Of a DNA stretch of 58,890 nt, positions 26,703 to 35,521 are shown piece after piece (position 1 is the first letter of the stretch; each line of letters starts with the position of its first letter). This stretch comes from Desulfoscipio geothermicus. Lineage in GTDB: Bacteria > Bacillota > Desulfotomaculia > Desulfotomaculales > Desulfallaceae. The notes under the pieces are model-generated. The model saw nothing but the letters and a program-made list of their open reading frames with translations, searched no databases and was not told the origin of the DNA. Location of the stretch: assembly GCA_016841905.1 (NCBI GenBank), contig JAENYF010000018.1:1-58890 (forward strand), given 5' to 3'. Made by a program: the position numbers and the translations under genes.

Positions 26703-27260
26703 ATGAATGAAGAAGTTATCTTCGGCATTGGCGGAATGGATATAAGACAGGAAGCAGACAAGGATTATAAGAGAACAGAGGAATTAGTTGAAAAAGCATT
26801 TTTAAATGCCAGGTACACGGATCATAAAGAGCACTTGCTGGTAGCCAAATTGAGGGAAAGCGATACTTTTGTGCTGGAACTCTCTCTAGTTGCTGAAATT
26901 GCCGGAGAAATAGTGGGGCACCTAATGCTTACTAAGGTACTAATCAAAAATGACGCAAAGGAAGCGGTATCACTGGCGTTAGGTCCGGTTTCAGTATTAC
27001 CGGAACTGCAGAACAAGGGTATCGGTAGCCAATTAATCCTGGCGAGCTTGCCAATTGCCCGAAAGTTAGGCTACACGTCAGTGATTCTGCTTGGCCATGC
27101 AGATTATTACCCGCGCTTTGGCTTTAAACCCGCCAGTTTGTGGGGGATTAAAGCCCCGTTTGCTGTACCGGACGAAGCATTTATGGCCTTAGAACTGGAA
27201 AATGACAGCCTGAAGGATGTTTCAGGAACTGTCGTGCACGCAAAAGAGTTTTTTGAGTAA
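26703..27260 (+). CDS. GNAT family N-acetyltransferase
   Basis: This is a 185-residue acetyl-CoA-dependent acyltransferase. The acetyl-CoA loop is LPELQNKGIGSQLI (V/L-x-x-x-Q-x-x-G-x-G), preceded by the strand ALGPVSVLP. The C-terminal part with YYPRFGFKPAS is typical of YhbS-like members. The substrate is unknown. It directly follows the HTH regulator gene and is likely controlled by it. Confidence 0.85.
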   Translation: MNEEVIFGIGGMDIRQEADKDYKRTEELVEKAFLNARYTDHKEHLLVAKLRESDTFVLELSLVAEIAGEIVGHLMLTKVLIKNDAKEAVSLALGPVSVLPELQNKGIGSQLILASLPIARKLGYTSVILLGHADYYPRFGFKPASLWGIKAPFAVPDEAFMALELENDSLKDVSGTVVHAKEFFE

Positions 27261-27283
27261 ACTGTATTTCCCATCTTGATTCA

Positions 27284-27991
27284 CTACCGGTTTGTGTTTT
27301 GGTGTAATTTGTCCAGCCGTTGCAGTTCCTTTTGGACACCCCAATATAAAAGGGCGGCAACGAGAACACCTATAATCAGGTTGATGTAGCCTTTGTTAAT
27401 GTTAATCAGGTTATACATGAAGGCGGTCTCCAGCAGCAGAGCCGGAAACTTGCCGATGGCAGTAGCTATGATAAAGTTACGCAGCTCAATGGCGGTAAAG
27501 GCTCCCAGTAAATTAATTAACCCCGAGGGTACAAAGGGGGCCATGCGTAGTAGGGTGAGAAAATATATTTGTCTTAGTCCGGGTAGGGCATTGATGGTTT
27601 TTATGGTTTTCCAGCGGTCAGTGGGTATCCGGGCGGCAGATTTGATGCCCCACCGGTAAAGCAGGAAAGAAGCTGTAGCGCCAATAACTTCACCCGCCCA
27701 GGATATCAGGAAACCTTTGTACAGGCCAAAGACCAGCACATTGGCTCCGGTTAAAAAGACTGATGGAATTACGCCCATAATGCTTATTGCAGCATTAATA
27801 TAAATGCTGATGAGCATGGCCGGTGTTCCCGCACCGGCCATTGCCTGTGCTGCAGCATTTAGGTCGCCCGAGACGGCAGTTTTAATGATTGCCCTTAAAT
27901 CGATATGCCAAAGAAAAATAGTGGTTAGAAACAAGATAAGGAGCAAAGTTAAGATAATAGCCGGTTTTTTAATGCTGGTTCGTGGTTTCAT
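27284..27991 (-). CDS. TVP38/TMEM64 (VTT/DedA-like) membrane protein
   Basis: This is a polytopic protein of the TVP38/TMEM64 family (SNARE-associated/VTT domain), with about five hydrophobic segments. The family signature is in GVIPSVFLTGANVLVFGLY and the re-entrant LLRMAPFVPSGLINLLGAF. Members are thought to move lipids or small solutes. The ATG at 27991 has no clear ribosome site, and the frame extends to a GTG at 28027, so the start is uncertain. It is convergent with the GNAT gene. Confidence 0.85.
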   Translation of the reverse strand: MKPRTSIKKPAIILTLLLILFLTTIFLWHIDLRAIIKTAVSGDLNAAAQAMAGAGTPAMLISIYINAAISIMGVIPSVFLTGANVLVFGLYKGFLISWAGEVIGATASFLLYRWGIKSAARIPTDRWKTIKTINALPGLRQIYFLTLLRMAPFVPSGLINLLGAFTAIELRNFIIATAIGKFPALLLETAFMYNLININKGYINLIIGVLVAALLYWGVQKELQRLDKLHQNTNR

Positions 27992-28092
27992 ACAATATAT
28001 ATTACTACATCTTGATAGCTCCTGCACTAGTTAAGCCGGTGCCGGAAACCTCTTCGCGGTGAGGGTTCATTGACGGTGTGCTGATGAAGCTA

Positions 28093-28134
28093 CTATTACT
28101 CATTTTTGTACATCTTCTTTAAAATGAGTAATAG
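28093..28134. repeat. Inverted repeat upstream of the AraC-type gene
   Basis: CTATTACTCATTTT and AAAATGAGTAATAG are perfect 14-base arms with a 14-base loop. It lies between divergent genes, about 60 bases before the AraC start, so an operator is more likely than a terminator. Confidence 0.5.
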
Positions 28135-28193
28135 CAAGACAGGTCAAGTAATTTACAGTCTTTTGCGCTATTCTTTTTGCAGGAGGTGAGAAC

Positions 28194-29103
28194 ATGGAAA
28201 GTTGGGAGAAGATAAAAGCTGTTCAGCGCATGCAGGATTATATTAATGAACATATAACGGAGCCAATCACTCTTCGTATGCTTGCAAATGCAGCTGGATA
28301 TTCACCGTGGCACTCGGCAAGAATTTTTAAAGAATTTACATGTAAGACGCCTTTTAATTACATTCGAGCACTTCGGCTGACCCGGGCTGCAGATAAGCTG
28401 CGATATAAGGATGTTAAAATAATAGATGTTGCTTTTGATTTTGTATTCGACTCTCACGAAGGATTTACAAGGGCTTTTTCTCGGTATGACCCCTAAAAAC
28501 TACCGCAAATGCAAAGAGCCACCTCTACTTAAGCTTTTTATGCCCAACAGTGTCCGTGATTATTACCTTATATTGCAAAAAGGAGACGATAAAATGACTA
28601 AAAATATTAATGCAAACACTATTTTTGTTCAAGTAGTTGAACGACCGGCAAGAAAACTAATTTTAAAACATGGTATTAAAGCCACACATTATTTTGAATA
28701 CTGCGAAGAAGTGGGATGTGATGTTTGGGATGTGCTTTCCGGTATCAAAGAAGCCATTTATGAGCCTATTGGCATGTGGATGCCTCAAAACTTGCGTAAA
28801 CCGGGAACATCGGAATATTCCCAGGGTGTCGAAGTGCCTGCCGATTATGTGGGAGATATCCCGGAAGGTTATGATTTGATTGATCTTCCACCATGTAAAA
28901 TGATGGTTTTTCAAGGGCAACCTTTTGATGACGAGAAATTTGGGGAAGCTATAGAAGAACTATGGGCAGTTATGAAGAACTATAACCCCGAGATTTATGG
29001 CTTTATATGGGCTGATGAGGATGGACCAAGGTTTCAACTTGCACCAATGGGATACAGAGGCTATATTGAGGCAAGACCCGTTAGACAGCTAACCGCAAAA
29101 TGA
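28194..29103 (+). pseudogene. AraC-family regulator with GyrI-like effector domain, split by a frameshift
   Basis: The first 96 codons encode a complete AraC helix-turn-helix pair (YINEHITEPITLRMLANAAGYSPWHSARIFKEF and VAFDFVFDSHEGFTRAFSRY), then stop at 28496. The protein resumes in another frame at GMTPKNYRK and continues to 29103. The C-terminal half is a GyrI/Rob-like effector-binding domain (RPARKLILKHGIKATHYF and CKMMVFQG). The usual text FSR-x-FGMTPKNY has lost a few bases near 28485. The C-terminal half has its own AAAGGAG and ATG at 28594, so a free effector domain of about 169 residues could still be made. Confidence 0.8.
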
Positions 29104-29128
29104 GGACATTAAAACATAAGCAATAATA

Positions 29129-29170
29129 ACCAACCCGCCGCCAAGCTAAAAGCGGCGGGTTGGTATTTTA
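29129..29170 (+). terminator. Rho-independent terminator after the AraC-type gene
   Basis: ACCAACCCGCCGC pairs perfectly with GCGGCGGGTTGGT and is followed by ATTTTA. The next 200 bases have no supported gene. They hold an AAGTATT-AA-AATACTT palindrome near 29315 that may be an operator for the PIG-L gene. Confidence 0.9.
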
Positions 29171-29368
29171 ATGGAATCGCCGATTTTTATACGGTTTTCC
29201 ACTACCATCCCACCTTTTAAGATCATTATAAACAGGTCCCAAGGGCCGGTCAATGTCGTCAGGGCTTCGACGATCCAATAAGAAAAATATTGACGTGCAT
29301 TTTAATCGAATACAAAAAGTATTAAAATACTTACAATACGATTGTTAATATTTCATGAGGAGGATTTT

Positions 29369-30031
29369 ATGAAAAAGATTATGGTATTTGCTCCTCATCC
29401 GGATGATGATATATTGGGGTGCGGCGGCAGTATTGCCAAACATTCCCACCAGGGTCACGAAATAATTATCGTTTATATGACTTCCGGTGAAGCAGGGAGT
29501 CTCACCTACTCCTGCGAGGAACTGGCTACCCTGCGTGAAAATGAAGCCCGGCAGGCATCTTTACTTTTAAAGGTAAATGAGACGATATTTCTTAGAAATC
29601 CGGACGGTTATTTTGAATATAAACGAGATAATATCGTAAAAATAGTTAGTCTCCTTCGCACAAAGAAACCTGATATTATTTATCTGCCCCACCAACTGGA
29701 TGGAAACGAAGACCATCGTGTTACAAATAAACTTGTGTTGGATGCCTGTCGTCGTTCCAGTGGCCCCTGGTTTCAAGAGTGTCAGGGCATACCATGGGAA
29801 GTTAAAACCATATTAGCTTATGAAATCTGGACACCATTGCAGGATGTGTCCTATTCGGAAGATATCACTCCTTTTATGGAACAAAAATTAAGTGCTTTGC
29901 GATTACATGTTTCCCAGCTTAAAGATATTCAGTATGATGAAGCCATCAAGGCTCTTAATCACTACAGAGGAATAATGAGTGGCAAAGGGCAATACTGTGA
30001 GTGTTTCCAGGTATTAAAAGCCGAACTGTGA
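29369..30031 (+). CDS. PIG-L/LmbE family deacetylase
   Basis: This is a zinc-dependent N-acetylglucosaminyl deacetylase-like enzyme of 220 residues. The zinc motif PHPDDD lies near residue 8, with GCGGSIAKHSHQGHE after it and a further His in QLDGNEDHR. The ATG at 29369 follows GAGGAGGATTTT; an earlier in-frame start at 29342 lacks a site. Relatives such as BshB take part in bacillithiol synthesis, while others modify glycans or antibiotics. A decayed glycosyltransferase gene follows, suggesting a glycan-related role here. Confidence 0.9.
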   Translation: MKKIMVFAPHPDDDILGCGGSIAKHSHQGHEIIIVYMTSGEAGSLTYSCEELATLRENEARQASLLLKVNETIFLRNPDGYFEYKRDNIVKIVSLLRTKKPDIIYLPHQLDGNEDHRVTNKLVLDACRRSSGPWFQECQGIPWEVKTILAYEIWTPLQDVSYSEDITPFMEQKLSALRLHVSQLKDIQYDEAIKALNHYRGIMSGKGQYCECFQVLKAEL

Positions 30032-30086
30032 GGTTATTCCTTAGAAAAGGCCCGGTATCGAATTGTTAAACAGGAGCAAAAAAGTA

Positions 30087-30328
30087 ATGGACCGAATTCT
30101 AATGATCACACCTCATTGAAAAGTCATAGCGGCTATAGCGTGACGGCAACCCGTCTATATAATGGACTTAAGCATAAGGGCTATGCGATAGATTTAATAG
30201 CAATGGATAAACCAGATTGGCAATTTCAGCTTGACCGTTATACCCATGCGAATTCTTATGGTCCGGTCCACGGGTTCCATGCACTGCAATTTTCCCGGGT
30301 AATAAATCATAAATTACATACTTTTTAG
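30087..30328 (+). pseudogene. Remnant of a group 1-type glycosyltransferase gene
   Basis: An ATG with CAGGAGC starts MDRILMITPH and meets a TGA. One base out of frame the text continues as KSHSGYSVTATRLYNGLKHKGYAIDL and ends at 30328. The pattern MxxILMITPHxxSHSGYS is the N-terminal fold of a GT4-like glycosyltransferase. A single-base loss near 30118 and loss of the rest make it a pseudogene. The bases to 30486 show no intact gene. Confidence 0.6.
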
Positions 30329-30486
30329 ACTAACCATATCTGCATTGCCGTGAAAGATCTCAAGGAAGCGGTGGTGCATAACCGGAAATGTTAGGATGAG
30401 CATGGTGTTATCGAATCTATAGCCCGGTTATACTTGCAATAATACTTACAGTGATATGGATGTCCAAGGGAACGGAGTGAAAAGGT

Positions 30487-31842
30487 TTGCAGAAGGGACA
30501 GGCAGTTACACTGCAAATAACAGATATTAACCGCTACGGCGAAGGTATTGGGCGGGCGGATGATGGTATGGTAGTTTTTGTACCCGGTGCGGTAGCCGGG
30601 GAGCGGGTTACCGTGCGCATTGAAGATCTTCGCAAGCGATTTGCCCGGGGGAAGTTGTTGGAAACCGTTATTTCGTCGGAACACCGGGTTGAGCCGGCCT
30701 GTGAGTTGGCTGAATATTGCGGCGGCTGCAATTTACAACACCTTGCCTACGCTGAACAGCTGCGCTGGAAGACCGGCCTGGTTAGGCAAAATATGTCCCG
30801 CATTGGCGGTATTGACGGGGGTGTGGTGCGGGATATCATTGGCATGAGTGATCCCTGGCATTACCGCAATAATGTGCGTATTAAAGTACAGAGTCGGGGC
30901 GGAAAAGTAGCGTTGGGGTTTTACGCTCCGGAATCACATCAACTGGTTGCGGGCTTGGATAACTGTTCCGGAACAATGTGTTTGCTGGCCCACCGAGAAC
31001 TGAACCGGGCGGCTGAAGGGGTACGGGGAGTATTGGAGAAAAGCCCAGCGATTGCATTGCTGCCGGAGGAAATCATGCTGCGGCGAAGCAGCACCGGACA
31101 AATAATGGTGGTTCTGATTGTTAAATCTGTAGGTGCCGAAAGGAAAAAATACTTGGCCGGGTTGGCCTCCGAATTGGCTTCTATTCCCGGGGTTGTTACT
31201 GTTGTGGAGTATGCCCGGGCCGCCGGCAAAAAAACATGCGGCCGGTATAAAATTTGGGCCGGACCGGGCTATATAGAAGACGAGCTGGACGGGCTGCGTT
31301 TCTGTATTTCTGCCGCTTCCTTTTACCAGGTTAACCCGTCCCAGACTACCGTGCTGTACAAGCAAGCGTTGGAATATTGTGCTTTAAAGGGGCATGAAGA
31401 AGTGGCCGATGCATACTGCGGCGTTGGTACCATTGCCCTTTATATGGCCCGGTACGCCAAAGCAGTGCGGGGTTACGAGGTGGTACCGGGGGCGGTACAG
31501 GACGCCGAAGCCAACGCTGCGTTCAACGGTATAAAAAACACCCGCTTTTTCGCCGGTGCTGTGGAGCGGATGCTGGTGGAGCATGTAGCCAATGGGTATA
31601 GTCCGGAGGTAGTGGTGCTGGACCCGCCCCGCAGCGGATGCCGCCCCGAGGTGCTGGAGGCGTTGGGCCAAAGCGGTACCGGGAGGGTGGTCTATGTTTC
31701 CTGTGATCCGGCCACCCTGGCCAGGGATGTGGGATACCTGCACCGTTTGGGATTTGTACTGCAGGAAGTGCAGCCCGTAGATATGTTTCCTCATACGGGG
31801 CATGTGGAGACGGTAGTATTGATGTCAAGGGTTGAAAAGTAG
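30487..31842 (+). CDS. rlmD: 23S rRNA (uracil-5-)-methyltransferase RlmD-type
   Basis: This is a TrmA/RlmD-family SAM methyltransferase that makes m5U in 23S rRNA. It has an N-terminal TRAM domain (DINRYGEGIGRADDGMVVFVPGAVAGERV), the 4Fe-4S cysteines (CELAEYCGGCNLQH) and the methyltransferase core (ADAYCGVGTIALYMA). The catalytic motif is VVLDPPRSGC, with VYVSCDPATLARD carrying the nucleophile. At 451 residues it is full length, with a TTG start. A copy of its last codons is found again at 35278-35310. Confidence 0.93.
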   Translation: MQKGQAVTLQITDINRYGEGIGRADDGMVVFVPGAVAGERVTVRIEDLRKRFARGKLLETVISSEHRVEPACELAEYCGGCNLQHLAYAEQLRWKTGLVRQNMSRIGGIDGGVVRDIIGMSDPWHYRNNVRIKVQSRGGKVALGFYAPESHQLVAGLDNCSGTMCLLAHRELNRAAEGVRGVLEKSPAIALLPEEIMLRRSSTGQIMVVLIVKSVGAERKKYLAGLASELASIPGVVTVVEYARAAGKKTCGRYKIWAGPGYIEDELDGLRFCISAASFYQVNPSQTTVLYKQALEYCALKGHEEVADAYCGVGTIALYMARYAKAVRGYEVVPGAVQDAEANAAFNGIKNTRFFAGAVERMLVEHVANGYSPEVVVLDPPRSGCRPEVLEALGQSGTGRVVYVSCDPATLARDVGYLHRLGFVLQEVQPVDMFPHTGHVETVVLMSRVEK

Positions 31843-32108
31843 ATGTGTAAAAAGTCCAGTAAATAAGGGGTTTTGAAGATTTGCAGGCTGAAAACTGTAA
31901 CTTCAAAATCCCTTTTTATCGCTCCTTGAAAACAAGTCAAAACAAGTGATTTTGAATGCGACAGAACGGATTAGATGTTGGTGCTTGCTGACAGAGCAGG
32001 TTAGATGTCAGGTGCTTGCGAGAGAGCAGATTAGATGACGAAATAGAAACTGAAAATGTGAAATATTTGATTATTTCAGCAAAAAAAATAAAAAACTCCA
32101 AAGAGCTA
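31843..32108. repeat. rlmD downstream region with 30-bp tandem repeats
   Basis: No gene is visible in this stretch. At 31961-32040 there are two full and one partial copies of a 30-base unit with the core CAGATTAGATG or CAGGTTAGATG. The same kind of units occurs at 35433-35521, again downstream of an rlmD-like 3' end. The pattern resembles the multiple terminal repeats of IS21-type elements, but no istAB genes lie between the two sets. Confidence 0.55.
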
Positions 32109-32137
32109 TTGACATATGACCTAAACGGGTTTACGAT
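32109..32137 (+). promoter_or_regulatory. Promoter of the arsR-tauE pair
   Basis: TTGACA at 32109-32114 and TACGAT at 32132-32137 are spaced by 17 bases. Just downstream, ATGAGTAT is repeated in tandem at 32151-32166, a plausible operator for the ArsR protein. Confidence 0.65.
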
Positions 32138-32189
32138 AACACATGCACGAATGAGTATATGAGTATGCGTTTTTGATAGGGGGGATTTA

Positions 32190-32543
32190 ATGCCATATTT
32201 AACAGAGTTTTTTAAGCTTGTATCCGATGAGACACGATTGAGGATTGTCGTTTTGCTTGCTCAGGAAGATTTGTATGTATGTCAGATATGCGGAATTTTG
32301 AATCTTTCCCAGCCTAAGGTGTCTAAGCATCTTTCAAAGCTAAGAGATTTGAATTATGTTGTCGACAGAAGAAAAGAAAAATTTATTCTATATTCGCTCA
32401 ATTTAAAGGATGAAGTTATCAAAAACTTAATCCAAGATATTGTTGTGCATATAGAACAATATCCTGTGCTATGTGAAGACAGAAAGCAAATGAAGGATAA
32501 AGAGCTATTTTTAAGCCAGTGTAGAACAAAATTGCCAGAATAA
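32190..32543 (+). CDS. ArsR/SmtB family metalloregulator
   Basis: This 117-residue winged-helix repressor has the ArsR signature: FFKLVSDETRLRIVVLLAQED, then LYVCQICGILNLSQPKVSKHLSKLRDLN. Cysteines in VCQIC lie at the helix that binds arsenite in ArsR, so a thiophilic ligand is likely. AGGGGGGATTTA precedes the ATG. It lies just upstream of a TauE-type exporter gene, which it probably represses. The ligand is unproved. Confidence 0.9.
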   Translation: MPYLTEFFKLVSDETRLRIVVLLAQEDLYVCQICGILNLSQPKVSKHLSKLRDLNYVVDRRKEKFILYSLNLKDEVIKNLIQDIVVHIEQYPVLCEDRKQMKDKELFLSQCRTKLPE

Positions 32544-32653
32544 TTTAATCCTTAAGAAAAACTTGCTTTTGCAGATAGAGAGACTATTAAAGCACTTTAT
32601 TTGAACAAATATAAACCATAAATTTCAATAAGCATAAAGGAGGATAGTAAATA

Positions 32654-33589
32654 ATGGATATGAAGGCTTTTTTAAAAAAATATAATTTTACGATTATACT
32701 TCTTGCAATAATGATAATAATTACAACTGTTGTGTTGTCAATGGGGCAGTCCACAATGATTGGAGTACCTAATTTAAATATTGCAATGATGATCGTTCTT
32801 GTTGCTGTAGGTTTGGCTGCAGGACTATTAGGTGGATGGATTGGTACAGGTGGTTGTAGCGTAATGCTACCGGTTTTGCATTTTTGGCTAGGTTTCCCTG
32901 CTCCCATAGCAGTTGGGACAACTCTTTTTGCAGTCATTTTTACGGCTATATCAGGTGGATACGGTCACTTTAAACAAAAAAACCTGGATAAACGAGTTGC
33001 TTTATGGATGGGCGGAGCTGGAATTTTAGGGGTAATAATCGGTTCTTGGCTCTTTACTTTTCTTTCAAGCAAATCTGCGCTTTTAGGATTTATTATCGGA
33101 ATCGTATTTTTATGGCCTTCGTTTAGAATGATCTGGGAAGGAATTGTAGGTTATAAAAACAGCAAGTCTTCGCCGGGCGCACCAGTTTCACCACCACAAG
33201 ATCAGTCAATAAAAGGACAACCTGAGCAATTATCTATATTTGGAGGCATTGTAGGTGTTCTTACAGGTATAGTGGGGCTTGGGGGAGGATATGCGTTGGT
33301 ACCTGGGCTGATATATCTGTTCGGCGCGCCTGTATATATTACCATGGGAACTTCTTTGGCAATAATGGTACCAATGGCTATAGTAGGAGGAGCTATCAAA
33401 CTTGCTCAGGGATACGTATTTATTGCGGCAGCACTTTTGCTGGCAATAGGTACGATAATTGGGGCTCAGATAGGTGCAGCTACTATAAAGAAATTCAAGC
33501 CATATACATTAAAATTGATATTCGGGATATATTTCCTCTATGTGGCAATTAAATTTATTGGTAACTTTGTTGGTGTTTCTATCTGGTAA
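32654..33589 (+). CDS. TauE/SafE family sulfite/organosulfonate-type exporter
   Basis: This 311-residue protein has about eight membrane segments and two TauE repeats, each with the typical glycine-rich entry (GLAAGLLGGWIGTGGCSVMLP and GVLTGIVGLGGGYALVPGL). The family moves sulfite, sulfonates or sulfoacetate. AAAGGAGG precedes the ATG. Paired with an ArsR regulator, it may export a sulfur or metalloid compound. The substrate is inferred from the family only. Confidence 0.88.
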   Translation: MDMKAFLKKYNFTIILLAIMIIITTVVLSMGQSTMIGVPNLNIAMMIVLVAVGLAAGLLGGWIGTGGCSVMLPVLHFWLGFPAPIAVGTTLFAVIFTAISGGYGHFKQKNLDKRVALWMGGAGILGVIIGSWLFTFLSSKSALLGFIIGIVFLWPSFRMIWEGIVGYKNSKSSPGAPVSPPQDQSIKGQPEQLSIFGGIVGVLTGIVGLGGGYALVPGLIYLFGAPVYITMGTSLAIMVPMAIVGGAIKLAQGYVFIAAALLLAIGTIIGAQIGAATIKKFKPYTLKLIFGIYFLYVAIKFIGNFVGVSIW

Positions 33590-33700
33590 ATAGTTACTCA
33601 TATATTTTTTGTAACAATGTGTTGATTTGGTATTACTGAACCTGTGTTGCTTTCATGAAAAACCCCCGGGGCAAGGCTTATGGGAGTACAAATTAATACA

Positions 33701-34018
33701 CTAGACTGGGATGTTATTGTCTTTCAGCTGACGGATGTATTTCAGGCAGTCCAGCGTGTTTTGGGCAAACCGGCTAATAGACTTGGTAATAGCCATGTCA
33801 ATGTGACCCGCTATGCACTCATCAATCATGCGGTTGAATTCCTCGCGTTTCTTAGTATTGGTGCCGGAGATGCCGTCATCTGCATAAATCCCAGCTAGTT
33901 CCCAGTCTGGATGGCCGTTTATGTAGGCCGTATAATGCTCAATCTGGGCGTCATAGCTGGTGGCCTGCTCATCACTGTCCGTGGAAACGCGGCTAGTAGT
34001 AAAAACACAGTATTGCAA
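33701..34018 (-). pseudogene. Serine recombinase, N-terminal fragment
   Basis: The minus strand encodes the catalytic domain of a large serine recombinase. [10 protein letters not shown] has the nucleophile serine and [19 protein letters not shown] follows, then [24 protein letters not shown]. The frame stops at IPV, and the DNA-binding C-terminal two-thirds are missing. Tails of similar genes lie at 43749-43872 and 44457-44512. Confidence 0.8.
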
Positions 34019-34077
34019 TGTTATTCACAGAGATGGTTTCAGTATTTGCTCCCAAAGTTGTAAAGCTGGCAGCTTAG

Positions 34078-34290
34078 GCAATACTGGTATTTTACAACTT
34101 TCTATGGCTCAAAGGGGCATTTCTGTCCATTAATTATATTGCCGGAATATTTGTCATTGCTTATATTTGTTTTTTTCTCCATGCCGAAGCAGGGCTTTCT
34201 CTTTCTGAAATGCGATATTTAGATCCTCGCCAATATCAACTCCAAAATCCATTGTATGAAAACCTTGATTTTATCGGTTCGTGGGAATAA
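34078..34290 (+). other. Possible gene remnant in the 34019-34449 gap
   Basis: A frame open from 34078 to TAA at 34290 encodes a hydrophobic segment (INYIAGIFVIAYICFFLHA) and a polar tail ending YENLDFIGSWE. It has no usable start or ribosome site. It looks like the 3' end of a lost membrane-protein gene. The rest of the gap shows nothing I can name. Confidence 0.3.
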
Positions 34291-34449
34291 GTCCACAAAG
34301 GCATAATTGATAGTTAAGTGGTCAGGTTAGTAGGAAGCAAACCCGGAAATCAAGGGCCATGAGCTTATGGAATTGGAACTCTGTAGCCATACTATCCACT
34401 CCAAAGAGAAAGAGCCCGAAAGGGTTCTAAAGTATTTTCTTAAACCGCC

Positions 34450-34480
34450 TTGGATTATACACAATAGTTGTGTATAATCC
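34450..34480 (+). promoter_or_regulatory. hicAB promoter inside an inverted repeat operator
   Basis: TTGGAT (34450-34455) and TATAAT (34473-34478) have a 17-base spacer. They lie within a perfect inverted repeat, GGATTATACACAA and TTGTGTATAATCC (34452-34464 and 34468-34480). This fits autorepression by the HicB antitoxin. Confidence 0.65.
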
Positions 34481-34497
34481 AATCAAGAGGTGAGGTA

Positions 34498-34566
34498 ATG
34501 AAACGCAAAGACCTGTTTGATGAAGTACCGGCAAAGAGAATCATCAAACGACGAGGGTTGAAATAA
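34498..34566 (+). pseudogene. hicA: HicA toxin gene reduced to 22 codons
   Basis: The 22-codon frame has GAGGTGAGG before its ATG and lies exactly where hicA belongs, between the operator-promoter and hicB. It reads MKRKDLF, then DEVPAKRIIKRRGLK. The first part matches usual HicA N-termini and the second matches the C-terminal helix (RIIKxxGL). The middle, with the dsRNA-binding fold and catalytic His, is gone, in frame. The interpretation as a deleted toxin rests on remembered family sequences. Confidence 0.55.
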
Positions 34567-34575
34567 ACCCTCGTC
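34550..34575 (+). repeat. Hairpin between the hicA remnant and hicB
   Basis: GACGAGGGTT and AACCCTCGTC form a perfect 10-bp stem with a 6-base loop that spans the stop codon of the 22-codon frame. There is no T-run, so an RNA-processing or attenuation role is likelier than termination. Confidence 0.6.
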
Positions 34576-34594
34576 TAACAGAATAAAAAGGAGT

Positions 34595-34987
34595 GTGTAT
34601 AAAACGGTAAAAGTTTATCCGGTTATTCTAACCCCTACAGAGATGGGTTATGTTGTTACCGTACCCGACCTAGATATTAATACACAGGGAAAAGATATCG
34701 CAGAAGCAATCTATATGGCCCGAGACGTTATCGGCCTCTGGGGTATTACCGAGCAAGATGACGGAAGAAAAATTACTGAACCGTCAAAAACAGAACCCGC
34801 CCATGAAGCAAATGAATTAGTGTCTTGGGTAGATATTGACTTCGATAAGTATCGAAAGGCAAATGATATGACCACTATGCGCATTAATGTCTCTGTGCCA
34901 AAGTATCTTAAGGTCTTAGGAGATGAAGCCGGCGTTAATTTTTCTCAGGTCCTCCAAGAAGGATTAAAAAAACGACTTAACCTTTAA
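34595..34987 (+). CDS. hicB: HicB family antitoxin
   Basis: HicB has an RNase-H-like partial fold and a C-terminal ribbon-helix-helix or similar DNA-binding tail. The N-terminal block VKVYPVILTPTEMGYVVTVPDLDINTQG followed by AIYMARDVIGLWG is typical. The tail TMRINVSVPKYLKVLGDEAGVNFSQVLQEGLKKRL is an RHH-type DNA-binding domain. The GTG at 34595 is too close to AAGGAG, so the true start is uncertain by a codon or two. The partner toxin is reduced to 22 codons, making this an orphan antitoxin that may still repress its promoter. Confidence 0.85.
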   Translation: MYKTVKVYPVILTPTEMGYVVTVPDLDINTQGKDIAEAIYMARDVIGLWGITEQDDGRKITEPSKTEPAHEANELVSWVDIDFDKYRKANDMTTMRINVSVPKYLKVLGDEAGVNFSQVLQEGLKKRLNL

Positions 34988-35012
34988 AGCAGCCTTAACT
35001 GGCTGCTTTTTC
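34987..35012 (+). terminator. Rho-independent terminator after hicB
   Basis: AAGCAGCC and GGCTGCTT form a perfect stem with a 6-base loop, followed by a T-run. Confidence 0.85.
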
Positions 35013-35060
35013 CCATCCCCGAAGGGATCGACGGCTAGTGGAAAGGAGGAACCAATAAGA

Positions 35061-35132
35061 ATGTAGTGCAACCGGCATGGCCTAACCTGGGGCATCTTTA
35101 TGTATCTAGCCATTTTTATGGTAAATTAAAAA
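35061..35132. repeat. Dispersed repeat, copy A
   Basis: About 72 bases starting ATGTAGTGCAACCGGCATGG are repeated at 55455-55527 with only a handful of differences. Neither copy is inside a gene. Both occur in accessory DNA just after a small gene. Confidence 0.8.
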
Positions 35133-35204
35133 GAAGATAAATTCCGGTTTATCGAGGGGTTGATATGGTTCGGAGAACCGTTAAATCCGTTGACCTGTTC
35201 CCGA

Positions 35205-35521
35205 GAACCTCGAAAACGGCAAAAAACGGTGGACTTGTTCCCGAAAATACCAATATCAGTATTGGAAACTCGGCCCACGTGGAGACGGTAGTATTGATGT
35301 CAAGGGTTTAGAACGGGGCTTCCGGAGAGGCCTGAAATAAGGGGTTTTCGGGGTTTATGGATTAAAAACCACTGCCTAAGAATTGCTGATTTTTTGCTCC
35401 GTGGGAAAAAGTCAAAACAGGAGTTTTTCCTTGTGACAGAGCGATTTAGATGTCATAGTCTGGCGAGTGGTCAGGTTAGATGTCAGTGGTTGAAGAGTGG
35501 TCAATTTAGATGTTTTTAAGA
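35205..35521. repeat. Duplicated rlmD tail with 30-bp repeats
   Basis: Positions 35278-35310 read HVETVVLMSRV and stop, the end of RlmD, and the following text parallels that downstream of rlmD (AATAAGGGGTTTT, GTCAAAACA). Three GTGACAGAG/GTGGTCA-type units with TTTAGATGT follow at 35433-35521 with a 30-31-base period. Before them, two GTTCCCGA-A repeats occur at 35205-35255. The stretch 35013-35531 has no intact gene. Confidence 0.6.

Noticed and set aside
31961..32040. 30-bp tandem repeats as a CRISPR array
   Set aside because: The units abut with no spacers, are diverged and number fewer than three, and there are no cas genes.
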